A stretch of DNA of 64,000 nucleotides, taken from Viola odorata (lineage: Eukaryota > Streptophyta > Magnoliopsida > Malpighiales > Violaceae). The notes beneath the pieces were generated by a model. The model searched no databases. It was not told where the DNA came from and saw only the letters and a program-made list of their open reading frames with translations. Both the position numbers and the translations under genes were made by a program. The DNA lies in the NCBI GenBank assembly GCA_963691705.1, contig OY829537.1, forward strand, positions 40,985,514 to 41,049,513. The letters run 5' to 3'. Every line of letters starts with the position of its first letter. Position 1 is the first letter of the stretch. Positions 22,301 through 31,641 of the stretch are shown one piece after another.

Positions 22301-22508
22301 GGAAAGAAGGAAAGTCCTGAAACGGGCGGCGCGATGTACATATTACAATGGAGAGTTAATACGGAGGTACTTCTCCCACCCAGCCGCTAAATGCATAACG
22401 AAACAAGAAGGTTTGCATGTGTTGCGAGAAATTCACGAAGGGATATGCGGCATGCACATCGCCAGCGATACACTGGCAACCCAAGTCTTTCGGTCGGGAT
22501 TCTACTAG
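19395..22508 (+). CDS. pol: Pol of element B: protease, RT, RNase H, second RNase H, integrase zinc finger
   Basis: 1037 codons. Protease motif LVDNGSAVN (DNGS at 116-119). Reverse transcriptase from ~350 with VPKPNGDWRMCIDF, the catalytic Asp at ~422 in SSLDANFGHHQI (A and C have NSGYHQI), and YVDD at 484-487. A gypsy RNase H follows (HPVTVLTDQPLRKI, KAQALADFIAEC), then a second, archaeal-type RNase H starting WVIHVDG (Asp ~782), with NNAAEYEALLAGL and RGDSKL (Asp ~855), a hallmark of the Tat lineage. The end has the integrase HHCC finger start (LHVLREIHEGICGMH). The frame closes at TAG 22506-22508, where related copies have a Trp codon, so this is a premature stop inside the integrase finger. 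Confidence 0.93.
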   Translation: MTTDQRQTPSHATGANVIPLGQNREALVVHSDQMPMINIITGGTPYFEEAMPQTANPGGKRKRENAQVKIEAITALDRMILSFSEEDEKGIVFPHNDALVVTPVIGSHGVRRTLVDNGSAVNLFSLEAYNLMKRPDGELAPCMRPIIGIDGVPIPVAGITSLPVYFREDTSKRSEELLFLVVDLTLPYNAILGRPFLNRFGAAISQKHLRKKYPSWDGVVSIKGDQKLAAECYSLMTQRSCDRYVCVADNPFDDKEEKCTQPLDQMMSMPIGGDSEANLLVSEKLSPEENVQLTRLLRKCKGEFAWKPADMPGISQEIAEYRLNVSPDAKPIQQKRRAFSSGKVAAIEKELLKLMDAGFIREVQYLTWLANPVLVPKPNGDWRMCIDFTDLNNACPKDCYPLPRIDQLVDQTAGYVYLSSLDANFGHHQIPMAIEDEEKTAFITPRATYCYTAMPFGLKNAGATFQRMANKVFEKQIGKNVEAYVDDILIKTRSFKDHLADLEEVFNVMKKYKMKLNPRKCMFAFQTGKFLGYVVSQKGIQPNPSKIKAIQDMISPRTVKEIQKLTGRIIALGRFTSKQGERCLPFFKVIRNKAPFRWTEECENAFAGLKSYLSSDLVLTRPESGDELFLYLGVADEVVSAVLVRSKGHVHRPVFFVSHILKDVELRYARIEKIALALIQATRKMDRYFQAHPVTVLTDQPLRKIFRKPESSGRMLIWAIELEQYGLQYKARPAIKAQALADFIAECTFTKDASADLSEEELENSCLQFPETLADSWVIHVDGVKNQELAGAGVFLVGPDGMEMRYAIRILQPLSNNAAEYEALLAGLRIGNSFSVEVATVAEEECGLRLKIRGDSKLIMDQILGNSQAREPIMIQYLAKVKRELSEMQKKGTRVTFEHIPRENNEEADSLAKMTAVEASIPNEVHYGELSTPSFMEEQASFCVEEIENDWRIPVVEYLKHDRLPEEITERRKVLKRAARCTYYNGELIRRYFSHPAAKCITKQEGLHVLREIHEGICGMHIASDTLATQVFRSGFY

Positions 22509-23481
22509 CCTACCATACGAGGAGATTGCCATAACTTCGTGAAAACCTGTCAGAAATGTCAGGAATATGCTAAGATTCCTCGAAAGCCGGCCGTGCAAAT
22601 TTCAGAAATAATCGCTCCATGCCCGTTTGCCAAATGGGGCATTGACATTTTAGGCCCGTTTCTAAAGGCTAGATCTCAGTTGAAATTCGTGGTCGTGGCG
22701 GTAGACTACTTCACAAAATGGGCCGAAGCCGAGGCATTAGCCACCATAACCACTGAAAAAATTTGGCATTTTTTTCAAACACCAAGTCGTTATGCGATTC
22801 GGGGTGCCACGCATACTGGTTAGTGACAATAGAACGCAGTTCACAAGCCAATTCTTCAGGGATCAGTGTGCAGAATTTCAGATCGAGCAAAGGTTCTCTT
22901 CCGTGGCGCACCCTCAAACCAATGGCCAGGCAGAAGTAACCAACCGCAGCATCCTTAGTGGCATCAAAAGAAACCTGGAAGGTTCCAAAAAGAAATGGCC
23001 AGACGAACTGCCATATGTACTATGGGCCTATCGCATGACTGTCAAGGCCAGCACTGGAGAGACCCCGTTCGCGTTAGCATTCGAAACCGAAGTTGTCACA
23101 CCGGTTGAGATCGGAACGATGAGCCTTCGGGTGGCTCATTTCAAAGAAGAAAATAATGAGGAAAGGTTACGTGCTAACCTTGACGCCCTACCGGAAACAC
23201 ATGAGGAAACTCTCCTGAAAACTCTGCACTACAAAAGAAAAATGGCACAATACCACAACCGATAAGTGAGAGAGCGATTGCTCAAAGCTGGAGATTTAGT
23301 GCTCAGAGATAGACGAGCGGCAGGGCAATGCATGGGAAAACTTAGCCCAAACTAGGATGGACCGTATCGCGTCACCCGTGTCGTGGGAAGAGGAGCTTAC
23401 CACTTGGAAACGCTCGATGGAATGCCCCTACAGAACTCTTGGAATATAGCTCGACTGAAGCTATACCACGCCAGGAACTAG
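22509..23481 (+). pseudogene. pol: Integrase of element B, continuation after premature stop
   Basis: The integrase continues in frame (CQKCQEYAKIP finger half, KWGIDILGPF with the first catalytic Asp, VDYFTKWAEAEAL) to ~22783, then a small insertion in a T run shifts the frame. The next frame has LVSDNRTQFTSQFF (second Asp), HPQTNGQAEVTNR (Glu) and a long C-terminal region. A TAA at ~23264 and a TAG near 23353 interrupt the GPY-type module (DGPYRVTRVVGRGAYHL), and the native stop is TAG 23479-23481. No chromodomain follows. Confidence 0.9.
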
Positions 23482-23569
23482 CTCATCCTATTTGGTAATA
23501 TCAATGCTATTCTAACAAGATATATTTTCCTGTGCGTTTGCAGTTGATAAAATGCAGATAGTGAAGAAT

Positions 23570-24100
23570 GCCAGGAGTGAAAATCCTATCCTTGTGATGG
23601 CTGGTCCTGATCACACAGCTCACTAAGACGAGGCACGCCCTGGCATGGCTAAGCGTTGGGAGTGAAAATCCTATCCTTGTGGCAACCGTGCTCCCATAGA
23701 CGACCCATTAAGACGAGGCACGACCCCAAACGCTCCCGAGAGTGAAAATCCTATCCTTGTGGCAACCGTGCTCACATAGACGTCCCATTAAGACGAGGCA
23801 AGCCCCGGTATCCTTGGGAGTGAAAATCCTATCCTTGTGGCAACCGTGCTCCCATAGACGGCCCATTAAGGCGAGGCACGACCCCAAGGAGAGACCAACT
23901 CCGTCCTGGAAGTGAAAATCCTATCCTTGTGGTAACCGTGCTCACACAGACGGCCCATTGAGACAAGGCACGTTCCAGAGATGCGAGGTTTAGACGAGGC
24001 ACGTTCCAGAGACGCGAGGTTTCAATGCTTGGGAGTGAAAATCCTATCCTTGTGATGGCTGGTCCTGATCAGACAGCTCACTAAGACGAGGCACTCCCCA
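23570..24100 (+). repeat. ~80-bp tandem repeats downstream of pol in element B
   Basis: Six units, each starting gagtgaaaatcctatccttgtg and ending agacgaggcacg, near 23576, 23660, 23741, 23818, 23910 and 24032, plus a short duplicated piece near 23990. The same block follows pol in elements A and C. The 24101-24552 stretch between this block and antisense gene 1 has no recognisable gene. Confidence 0.9.
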
Positions 24101-24552
24101 AGCCAATCTTCGACGAAAGGAAGGAAAGGATACCCCAGCTAGTGACTGAGCGGTCGATACCCGGTGAAGTAAGGCTGGAAAGGCATCCATACTGCAACAA
24201 CACCGTCGCAGCAGGCCTAACAGCTTCCCCTAACAACAGAGAGCGGCACGAATGTGAGCAACGCCGATTCATTCTTGGAAATGCTATCAGAGGGCAATGA
24301 TAAGGCCATCAAAAAGGCAGCTGAGGAACCTGTACGAAAAGACATGCGAGAGCAAAATGGGCATATCTACTGAAATGCGGCAGCAAACGCCACGGGTGAA
24401 TAATCGCGCAAGCAGTATTATGAAACAAAGCAGATAAGGAAATTCCGTTCAAAAGGGGTGGCCTAACCAAGGCAATGAGTGATATTGTCAATATTACAAA
24501 ACAAGGAAGGGCTCAGTAGCCGCAAAAATCAGAATACATCTAAACTCAAAGC

Positions 24553-26844
24553 CTAAGGAGCGGGCGGTGCATTGGTTCCTCCTTGCTGTTGCGATTTCCA
24601 TTGATAGAAGCCGTCATCAGTAACAGTGGGGATTCTCCTATCAAAATACGCGGAGAGATCATCAATACGGAGTTTTTCTACCCCATAATGATGCATCAAA
24701 GCCTCTGACATGAGCCCTCCGCCTTCCTTCAAGTACCACTGGTTCTTCTCAGCGTTTAGAGCAAGATCGGCAGATAGCTCGGCATTCCTCTGCCTCTCCT
24801 AACGTAACTCATTCTCCTCCCGAGAAAGGCGTTCGGTCATATTGGCACTCTTCCGTTTCTCCTCCTCCAGAGTGAGCTTGACAGCCTCCAGCTCTTGCTT
24901 AACAGTCGTCACCTCCTGTCGGACAGTCTCTGTTTCTTGGTTGGCAACGTTAAGGGCATCCACAAAACTCTGCCGCTCGTTCAGCAACCTGTTTATCTCC
25001 CCCTATCCATTTGCTACGACCCTAGCATTCTCCTCATCCATGTAATGGAGATGGCAGAATATAGATAGTGCTTGGGAGCGAAGAAAGTTTATACGCTCCT
25101 GCTCGCTCCTAGCCACGAAGGCATCCCTCTCCCTTGGAAGAGACATAATTTCGGCCGCCAGATAAGAGGTCGACGCGAGGATGGTATCGTGATCAGCCTC
25201 GGCAGGAAACTGCAAAATGTTGTCCTTGAAGGAGCGCAAACTAAGATGATGAGTAGGCATGAGGAGAGGACTATAATGAGAGATACCGACTATCAAGGCG
25301 GGAGCAGGGCCACCTCTCGCGATAGGGGGAGGAGACATCGGGATAAAGAGCAGAGCGGTAGGAGAAGGAGGTCGACTGCTGGAACCTCCCGCATTAGGCA
25401 CAAGGGACCCATCTCCCCCAAGTGCTTCAAGGTTAAGGGCACTCGGGTTATAGCCTGTCGTGGTGGAGAAGATTGAGGAACCACCACCGAAATCAATACC
25501 CTGCGATTGGTCAGTAGGAATACCCTCGCCCTCAGGGATATTTAGAGAAGGATTAGCAGCAGAAGAAGAGGGGCTGTGCTGAAGCTTATAGCGAGCCCTC
25601 TTCTGACGCTCTCGAAGGATCTCAGCGACAGATATGTCACCTTGAGAGGTTGACTGAGCAGAAACAGTGGCAGCTTCCTAGAAAACGCAGAGTATGATAA
25701 GAAAATTATGCGGAATAGAAGAAAACCGTAAAAAGAAATGAATGCATACCTGGGCGACTGAAGAAACTAGAGGTACTCCGATAGGAATGGGATCAGTTGT
25801 CACCCCTGAACAAACAACAGTTTGGGAGGAAACGGGTTGCGTGGCACGTGTTTTCCTCGCCTTTTTCTTCCTTGCAATAAGGGTGCGAGGAGGCAGCGAT
25901 TGGGTAGTGCCCGTAGCGGTAACGGTAGCGGTAGCAGTGTTTTCTCCTTCCGCAGCGGCAGCGGCAGCAGCAGCCCTGGCTTCGGCTGCAGCTTTCTTCC
26001 TTTGTTCCGGTTTCCTTTTCCTCCGGAAATACTCAGGCTCCCAACCAGGCAGAGGCACTGCACAGTTACAGAAACGTTAGCATTAGTACCTCTTGGCAAT
26101 ACAAAAGAAAAAGGTCAAACGCTCACCCTTCTTGCACTGTTCCATATCCAGACTGTTAGCCACTTTTCGGGCATCAACGCTGAAATCTAGTTGAAGTAGC
26201 GTCTTCAACCAGCCATCTTCTGGATCAGAAAGGGGTTTCCGATGGCCCCAAGCTCCATCTTTAAATTTCTCATTGAAGCAGTCCCTCCATAACGACTCGG
26301 GCAAATCAATAATGAAAAATTCTTCTTTCCAATGAGGAACAGAAGACTCGATGCCCATAAGCTTCCAGGTAAAGGGCTTCAATGAGCCATCTTCATAACG
26401 AGGGGATATTGATATCACCCCCTTACGAGAATACAACTGGAAAATGTCATGAAGCAAGGCCAAAGTGGGAGACTCGATCCCCTTGAAACGGCACAGTGCG
26501 GCAAAGGCACTAACAACGCAAATCGCGTTAGGGCTCAACTGAGCCGGAGCTAAATCAGAATCAGCCAACAACAACTTGACAAGCGGGTCAAGAGGAAGAC
26601 AAAACCCATGATCAAACAACTTAGCATACAATATTCTACTGTTACCGGGCAGAACGCTGTTCAGGCGAAGTGATTCAGAAGCAGCGCGCACGGGATATTC
26701 TTTGGGAAATCACGCATTGCACTCAGCAAGCTTGCGATTAACTAAGGGCAGAGTATAGAGAGAAGTGGGGGTAATATTAATTTTTTCTTCCCCGGCGGAC
26801 CCTTGAGAATCCCCTTCCTCGGAAGACTTCTTAGTTGTAGCCAT
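24553..26844 (-). pseudogene. Antisense gene 1 of element B (three exons, broken by stops)
   Basis: Model on the minus strand: exon 1 26844-26127, GT-AG intron 26126-26058, exon 2 26057-25750, GT-AG intron 25749-25678, exon 3 25677-24553 ending TAG. Exon lengths 718, 308 and 1125 sum to 2151, a multiple of three; intron 1 is phase 1 and intron 2 phase 0. The N-terminal domain (LPLDPLVKLLLADSDLAPAQ, LSPNAICVVSAFAALCRF, WKEEFFIIDLPESLW) resembles the 'putative gypsy type transposon' family (PF04195-like). Then come VPLPGWEPEYFRRKRK, a basic likely nuclear signal with an Ala-rich run, a Ser/Gly/Pro linker and a C-terminal coiled coil of Glu/Lys heptads. Premature stops lie at 26710, 25003 and 24799. 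Function is unknown; it does not look like a capsid or enzyme of the replication cycle. Confidence 0.8.
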
Positions 26845-27008
26845 GCCCAATAAAAGAGAAGTGACGAGGAAAGAAAGGTTGTGTACCTTCGTAAAGAGAA
26901 CACCAAGAGTCTCAGACCAGAAAGAGAGAGCGGCGCGAGTTATTTGTCCAAAAGGCAGCAGCGTGCGAGAGAGGAGATTAAAAAAGAAAAAGGAGGAGGA
27001 GAAAACAT

Positions 27009-27018
27009 CATATATAAC
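27009..27018 (-). promoter_or_regulatory. TATA box for antisense gene 1 (element B)
   Basis: GGTTATATATGATG on the minus strand, ~165 bases upstream of the ATG at 26844. The same TATA stands at the same distance in element A. The interval 27019-27500 between this promoter and the end of antisense gene 2 contains no gene I recognise. Confidence 0.6.
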
Positions 27019-27500
27019 CCTGAAAGGGCGTGACCAATCAACAATGGACACATGGCAAAGCAGCGCGTCGGGAAATAGGGCACGCGCAAGAAGGTACAAG
27101 TTTAAAAGCAATAATAAAACGCTTCAGCGTTCGCGTCTCCCTAGAAGACGCTTGCTTCAAGCGGCTCTTTGTAGAAAGACACGTGTCTTTTTCCATCATT
27201 ACTTTTCAAAATGCATTAAAGGGAGGGACTGCGGCATTTAATGACCTAAAAAGCAGCGCTGGCCTCGCCAAACGGCGCGACGACACAAGGAAGATAGTGA
27301 AGAAATAACGGTAGCATCACAATGATTCGCACAAGTGCGATAAAGGCTACGTAGCGTCAGCATTATTACAGAAGGAATAATATCAAATGGTTTTCAGGAA
27401 AAAATAAAAGGAGGCAGACAACAACAAGAATAACAAGGGAGGGTCCAGAAACCCATTGTGGCACTTCTCGAAAAGCAAAGCGGCGCCCCAATCACTGACG

Positions 27501-29616
27501 TTAGCCCCTTTCCCCTTCTGGGGCAGAAGGACCAATCCCGCCTTTGCTAACCTCATCCATCACGGTAGAAATATAATCAGCAACCTGGGCAGGGTCAGAA
27601 GAATTACCCTTGAAACGGGTTGTGAATCCAGAAATGAAGACTTCCAAGACCTTCTTCTTCCACCATTCCTCCTTTAATGATGTCCTAGCGGACTCCTCGT
27701 CTCGAGCTGATATCTATTCGCGAAGAAGGAGATTTTTCTTCTTCTCCAGCGCAAACTCTGCCTCCATAACTTCCATCTTTGCTTTCCCGACATACCTCTC
27801 TCTGTTCAATTCTTTCTACGACTCGTCGCAGAGACGTGTTAGCAACCTTGTCTGGTCTACCGCTTTTTCAAGCTGCACTTTCTTAGCACACAGCGCGTTG
27901 GAGAAATTGCGTGACTCGCGATCATGAATCTCGAACAGATAGTTCAGGTGACGGAAGAAATCCAGAGAATCATTCATCACATGGCGGAGACGGGCCGTCG
28001 GAGGAAGCTGAAGAAATTTCTCCTTCTCCTTCTGGGAGCCTAGCATCTCCCCTATCAAAGGCGCAGTAAACTCGTCTCTGGAAAAAGGTTGGGGAACCCC
28101 GACAGCATGAAGACCATCAAAGCAGAATCCCTTCAAATTCATACGATAGGACGGGGTCTCGTTAGGGCCGCCATAAGAAAGATTGATTGAGGGAGCCGGA
28201 GAAGAACTCTGGGAAAAAACATTCATGATGGGAGAAAAAATAGTTGTGGAAGGGGTTTAGGTGGTAGCCCAGCAGCTGAATCCGCAACAGAAGACGTGGC
28301 CACTACGTCAGGAATGCAATGAGAAATCGGAGAATTGGGGGCGTCAACTGTAGGAAGAGGACATGCCGTCGGTGGGACCTCCGCCTCGGTAGAGCAAGTG
28401 GCAACCGGTGCCTCAATAACTTTCACCGGTTGGGAGGCACTCGTCTCGGGCGAAACGGCAGGGATAGGAGCAGTTGCTGCATCTACAGAAGATGTCCCGG
28501 TGGCCTACTCGTTCGTGGCCAATCGAGGTTTTTTCCGGCGCAAGGAAGAAGCGTGACAAAGGTCCAATTTGACATCCACATCCTCATCGTCACTAGCAAT
28601 CACCCTCGTTGCGGTTGGGCTGGAGTTTGTCCTCTTGCGACGATCTGGTAGCCAATCTTCCACAAAGTGAGAAGCTCGGGCAGAGCTGACGGGCCTCCGC
28701 CCTCCCCGGGAAACCGTCTTGACTCTCCTCCTCGGGAGTCGAACGCTACCCTGACTGGAGCCCTCGGCAGGGGGGGAGGCTGGTAAAGTTTGAAGTGGCG
28801 TTACATTTAAAGGAGCGCTAGCCTCACCTGGGAGTTAACCGTTAGCATCTTATAACAAAAGAAACGCGCAAAGATAAAAGCAAATAGAGTGCGAAAAGAG
28901 GCAGACTCACCCATAGCACACTCCTCCAGAGGCTTGAACAAAGCAAAGTCGCGGATGTGGTAGTGAGTATCTTCGTCTAATAGGGCGTTAGCTTGCCCTA
29001 ACTCAGCCCTGGTCAATATCGAGGGATTCGACCAAATGGGGCCTATCAGTTCCTGGTTGAAATTAAGACGCCACAAACGGGACGGTAGCTCCAGAACAAA
29101 GAAACTGCTTTTCCAATCAGCTACACCCTTCTTAAAGCCGTGAAAATGCTGCCAGAACGACTGCACGAACGCGTCATCCCATCGAGGAGTAATTTCGATT
29201 AAACAATTATGGCAATTCATACTAAAGAATTTGCGAAATAAATTGAGAGATGGGGTAGAAATGTTCTTCAACTCGCAAGCGCAAAGAAAAGCATAAACCG
29301 CACACCAGGAAGAGGGAGTTATCTGGGCAGGATTAAGGTTATACTCCCGCAGCAGCGTTAGTATCGATTCATGAACAGGAACGCGGAAACCGTAAAGGAA
29401 CATCTTAAAGTAAAGAAGCCTACTGTAGCCCCACGCCGGATTATGGAGCCGCATATCACTTCTAGGGGCAAAAGGCTCATACCCAGGAGGAAAGGTAATA
29501 CCATGTTCCTCCAGTTCGGCTTTCAGAACCACATCGCATGTAAAAATACTGGGTGATTGCGCGACCTCTGGATCCATGGGTTTCCAGATAACCTGGCGAG
29601 GTCTATTTCTAGCCAT
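27501..29616 (-). pseudogene. Antisense gene 2 of element B (two exons, broken)
   Basis: Exon 1 runs 29616-28911 from ATG (MARNRPRQVIWKPMDPEV). The donor at 28910 (G|GTGAGT) and acceptor at 28828 (CCCAG|GT) enclose an 83-base intron in phase 1, the same phase as intron 1 of antisense gene 1. Exon 2 is 28827-27501. Exon 1 carries YGFRVPVHESILTLLREYN, NLNPAQITPSSWCAVYAF and WKSSFFVLELPSRLWRL, matching gene 1 motif by motif, so the two look like distant paralogues. Exon 2 has a basic RRR segment, a Ser/Thr/Pro linker and a helical C-terminus (SRDEFTAPLIGEML, NDSLDFFRHLNYLFE, then coiled coil). Breaks: TAG near 28509, a frameshift near 28240-28270, TAG at 27816 and one more stop near 27710. A weak TATA-like CCTTTAAGAAGG lies ~180 bases upstream. 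Confidence 0.7.
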
Positions 29617-30108
29617 AAGAAACCAGCAAAAAGGAAATCTGAGAAGGATTGAATTAGTACCTTGAAAGGGAAGATTTACAGAGGAATCGGCGGGCGATGA
29701 CAGGCGGCCGGAAAGATATTCGGGGAAGAAGACGAAGGAAGATAAGAGGAAAAATTTGAAGCAAGGGCAAAAGTTTTGAAAAAAGAAAATGGCCCTTCTT
29801 AAAGGATTAAAATGCCACCGTATTAATTGAGCCACCAATCGCGCAGAGACGCATGTAAAAAGAAGTTGGTCACGTGGAAAGGCATTAAAGAAAGTTGAAA
29901 AAGAGAAGTTATTCGTCGTGATTCCCCAAAAGGGCGACAGAGTTGACCCAGTCAAAGTAACTACGAAATGATTGCCTCGGCAAGGCCCACCGCTTGCGTT
30001 GGCTGTCAACAAGACCAGCAGGCTAACGGAAAATAACGACAAAAAGAAAAAGGCAGGAAACATCATCTCATTCATAAAATGTCAACAGGCATATACAACA
30101 CAAAGGCG

Positions 30109-30561
30109 TTAATCCTCATCAGCCCAGTCCGCGTCATAGCAGTAATCATAGTCCTCCGGGGACGATGGTAATCCACTATTGTAGGATAGGGAACACTCGG
30201 CAGGTTTAGGCACAAGCTTTGTCGCGTGGGCTACCATCTTGTCATAACGGGCCCGAGAACTCTCCCCAATAGTAGAAGCCGCTGGCCTCAAATCAGTGCC
30301 ATGAGTAAGAGCCTCTTTCTCGGAAGGAGGAGGAAGGGCAGACGGTGACGTCTCATCACCTTTCGGTAGCATCAGGTAGTGGGGCACAAAGCCGGCAAAG
30401 AAGGACTCAAAGGTGTGCTTCTTCACTTTCACTGGTTTCTTGCGACCCTGGCGTCTGGCAAGACACTTGGTAGGTCTCCACGGTGGTGTCAGAGGAGAAT
30501 CATCCGAATCCGGCGAAGTCGGAGGAGTTGGCGAGGAATCACGCCTGTAAAAACCTGCCAT
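30109..30561 (-). CDS. Antisense ORF 3 of element B (150 aa, unknown)
   Basis: ATG at 30561 (MAGFYRRDSSPTPPTSP) to TAA at 30109. It has a Ser/Pro/Asp-rich N-terminus, a basic patch (RRQGRKKPVKVKKH) that could be a nuclear signal, FESFFAGFVPHYLMLPKGD, and an acidic Asp/Tyr/Glu-rich end. I do not recognise a family. No stops interrupt it, unlike the two larger antisense genes. A TATA-like CTATTTAAG on the minus strand lies ~70 bases upstream (30628-30637), placing a plausible start site just before the ATG. Elements A and C lack this part, so conservation cannot be tested inside the window. Confidence 0.5.
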   Translation of the reverse strand: MAGFYRRDSSPTPPTSPDSDDSPLTPPWRPTKCLARRQGRKKPVKVKKHTFESFFAGFVPHYLMLPKGDETSPSALPPPSEKEALTHGTDLRPAASTIGESSRARYDKMVAHATKLVPKPAECSLSYNSGLPSSPEDYDYCYDADWADED

Positions 30562-30627
30562 TCCAACCTGCAAAAAGCAAAGAGAAGGAAAGGATGAAGA
30601 TGAACAGGGAAAGAAGAAAGCGTTTCC

Positions 30628-30637
30628 CTTAAATAGC
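30628..30637 (-). promoter_or_regulatory. TATA-like box for antisense ORF 3
   Basis: Minus-strand CTATTTAAGG, ~70 bases upstream of the ATG at 30561. Inferred from position and composition only. Between 30662 and 31063 I see no gene; the 19-base sequence ctcatttttagttgggctt at 30883-30901 recurs at 31622-31640. Confidence 0.45.
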
Positions 30638-31063
30638 CGAGGAAGCGCTCCGATCCTCAAGCTGATCCTGAGAAATCAATTAAAATGCCTGGAAAAAATA
30701 ACCGCAATAGCAGAATCTGATCCGGCACCAGCATACCTGCTCACTAAATGCGCCAATCAAAAGGCACCAAATAACCACCCAACCACTTACCCCTGGAGAG
30801 GCGGCTCTGGAAACAGTTGAGTCAAAACATTCATTGCTAATTCCCGGAACCTAACCACTGAAATGGTGCATCCCGAGGAAAACTCATTTTTAGTTGGGCT
30901 TGCCACCAACATATTCAGCCAAAGCAGCAAGAACATAAACGAGAAAAAAGAAGACTGGGAAAAGGTAAAAACAACCATTTATTTATGGCCTGAGCGGCCT
31001 TAGCGTTCAGATATGTACATGGAAGCATAAAAGAGAAGCAACAAGAGGAAACAAAGGCAGCGG

Positions 31064-31447
31064 TCAGGCATTGGACCCAGCATCATCTTCCCCTGGCACG
31101 ACGGGAATATCCCTCAAAGCGTTAGCGACGGAGGTCAGCTCAGCCGAGCAGGCCCTCATGCCCTTCAGGCAGCAGGCCAGTAAGTCCTTCCTCTGCCGCA
31201 ACATCGAGGCAACCATATCAAGGTGAGCAGTAGTGGTGGCCAGCTTCGCCAAACTCTCCAGAGGACTAAAGTCCTCCAGAGATATCCCCAGCTGTTTAGA
31301 CAAAATAGGGGTCAGTACCCCCTGCAGTTCTAGGACATCCTCTGAGGTCTTGGTGATCATCCTCTCCAGGAAGCCGATGTCCCCTTCAGTAAGGTTTTTC
31401 AAGGTCAAAGTTTTGGAGATCAGGAAATTTCGGGTCAGCTCATCCAT
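31064..31447 (-). CDS. Antisense ORF 4 of element B (127 aa, helical, unknown)
   Basis: ATG at 31447 (MDELTRNFLISKTLTLKN) to a stop at 31064. The sequence is almost entirely amphipathic helix: EGDIGFLERMITKTSEDV, LGISLEDFSPLESLAKLA, MVASMLRQRKDLLACCL, ending in a short acidic tail. No enzyme motif and no transmembrane run were seen. It is intact. A good TATA (CTATAAATT) lies ~65 bases upstream on the same strand. I do not know the family; a small scaffold or interaction partner of the larger antisense proteins is possible but is speculation. Confidence 0.5.
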   Translation of the reverse strand: MDELTRNFLISKTLTLKNLTEGDIGFLERMITKTSEDVLELQGVLTPILSKQLGISLEDFSPLESLAKLATTTAHLDMVASMLRQRKDLLACCLKGMRACSAELTSVANALRDIPVVPGEDDAGSNA

Positions 31448-31509
31448 GGCGAAATATGAAAAAGAAAGGGACGAGAAAATGCGAAGAAATTTACGAAGAA
31501 GAAACTTCA

Positions 31510-31518
31510 ATTTATAGG
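31510..31518 (-). promoter_or_regulatory. TATA box for antisense ORF 4
   Basis: Minus-strand GCCTATAAATTG, ~65 bases before the ATG at 31447 and ~125 bases inside the 3' LTR boundary. It is among the best TATA matches outside the LTRs. Confidence 0.6.
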
Positions 31519-31641
31519 CCCTGACGAAAACCGTCCGAACTACCTTCTGATGAGGAAACGCTCCGATATACGGAAGAGCACCTCATGGGAAGAGGGCGTT
31601 AGCCCTTGGTAAACACTCGGGCTCATTTTTAGTTGGGCTTA

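Noticed and set aside
23570..24100. A CRISPR-like array
   Set aside because: Units are contiguous ~80-bp tandem repeats without unique spacers, in a plant retrotransposon.
25742..26190. Plus-strand frames of 112-122 codons opposite antisense gene 1
   Set aside because: They mirror the low-complexity Ala/Lys-rich exon on the other strand and have no recognisable domain.
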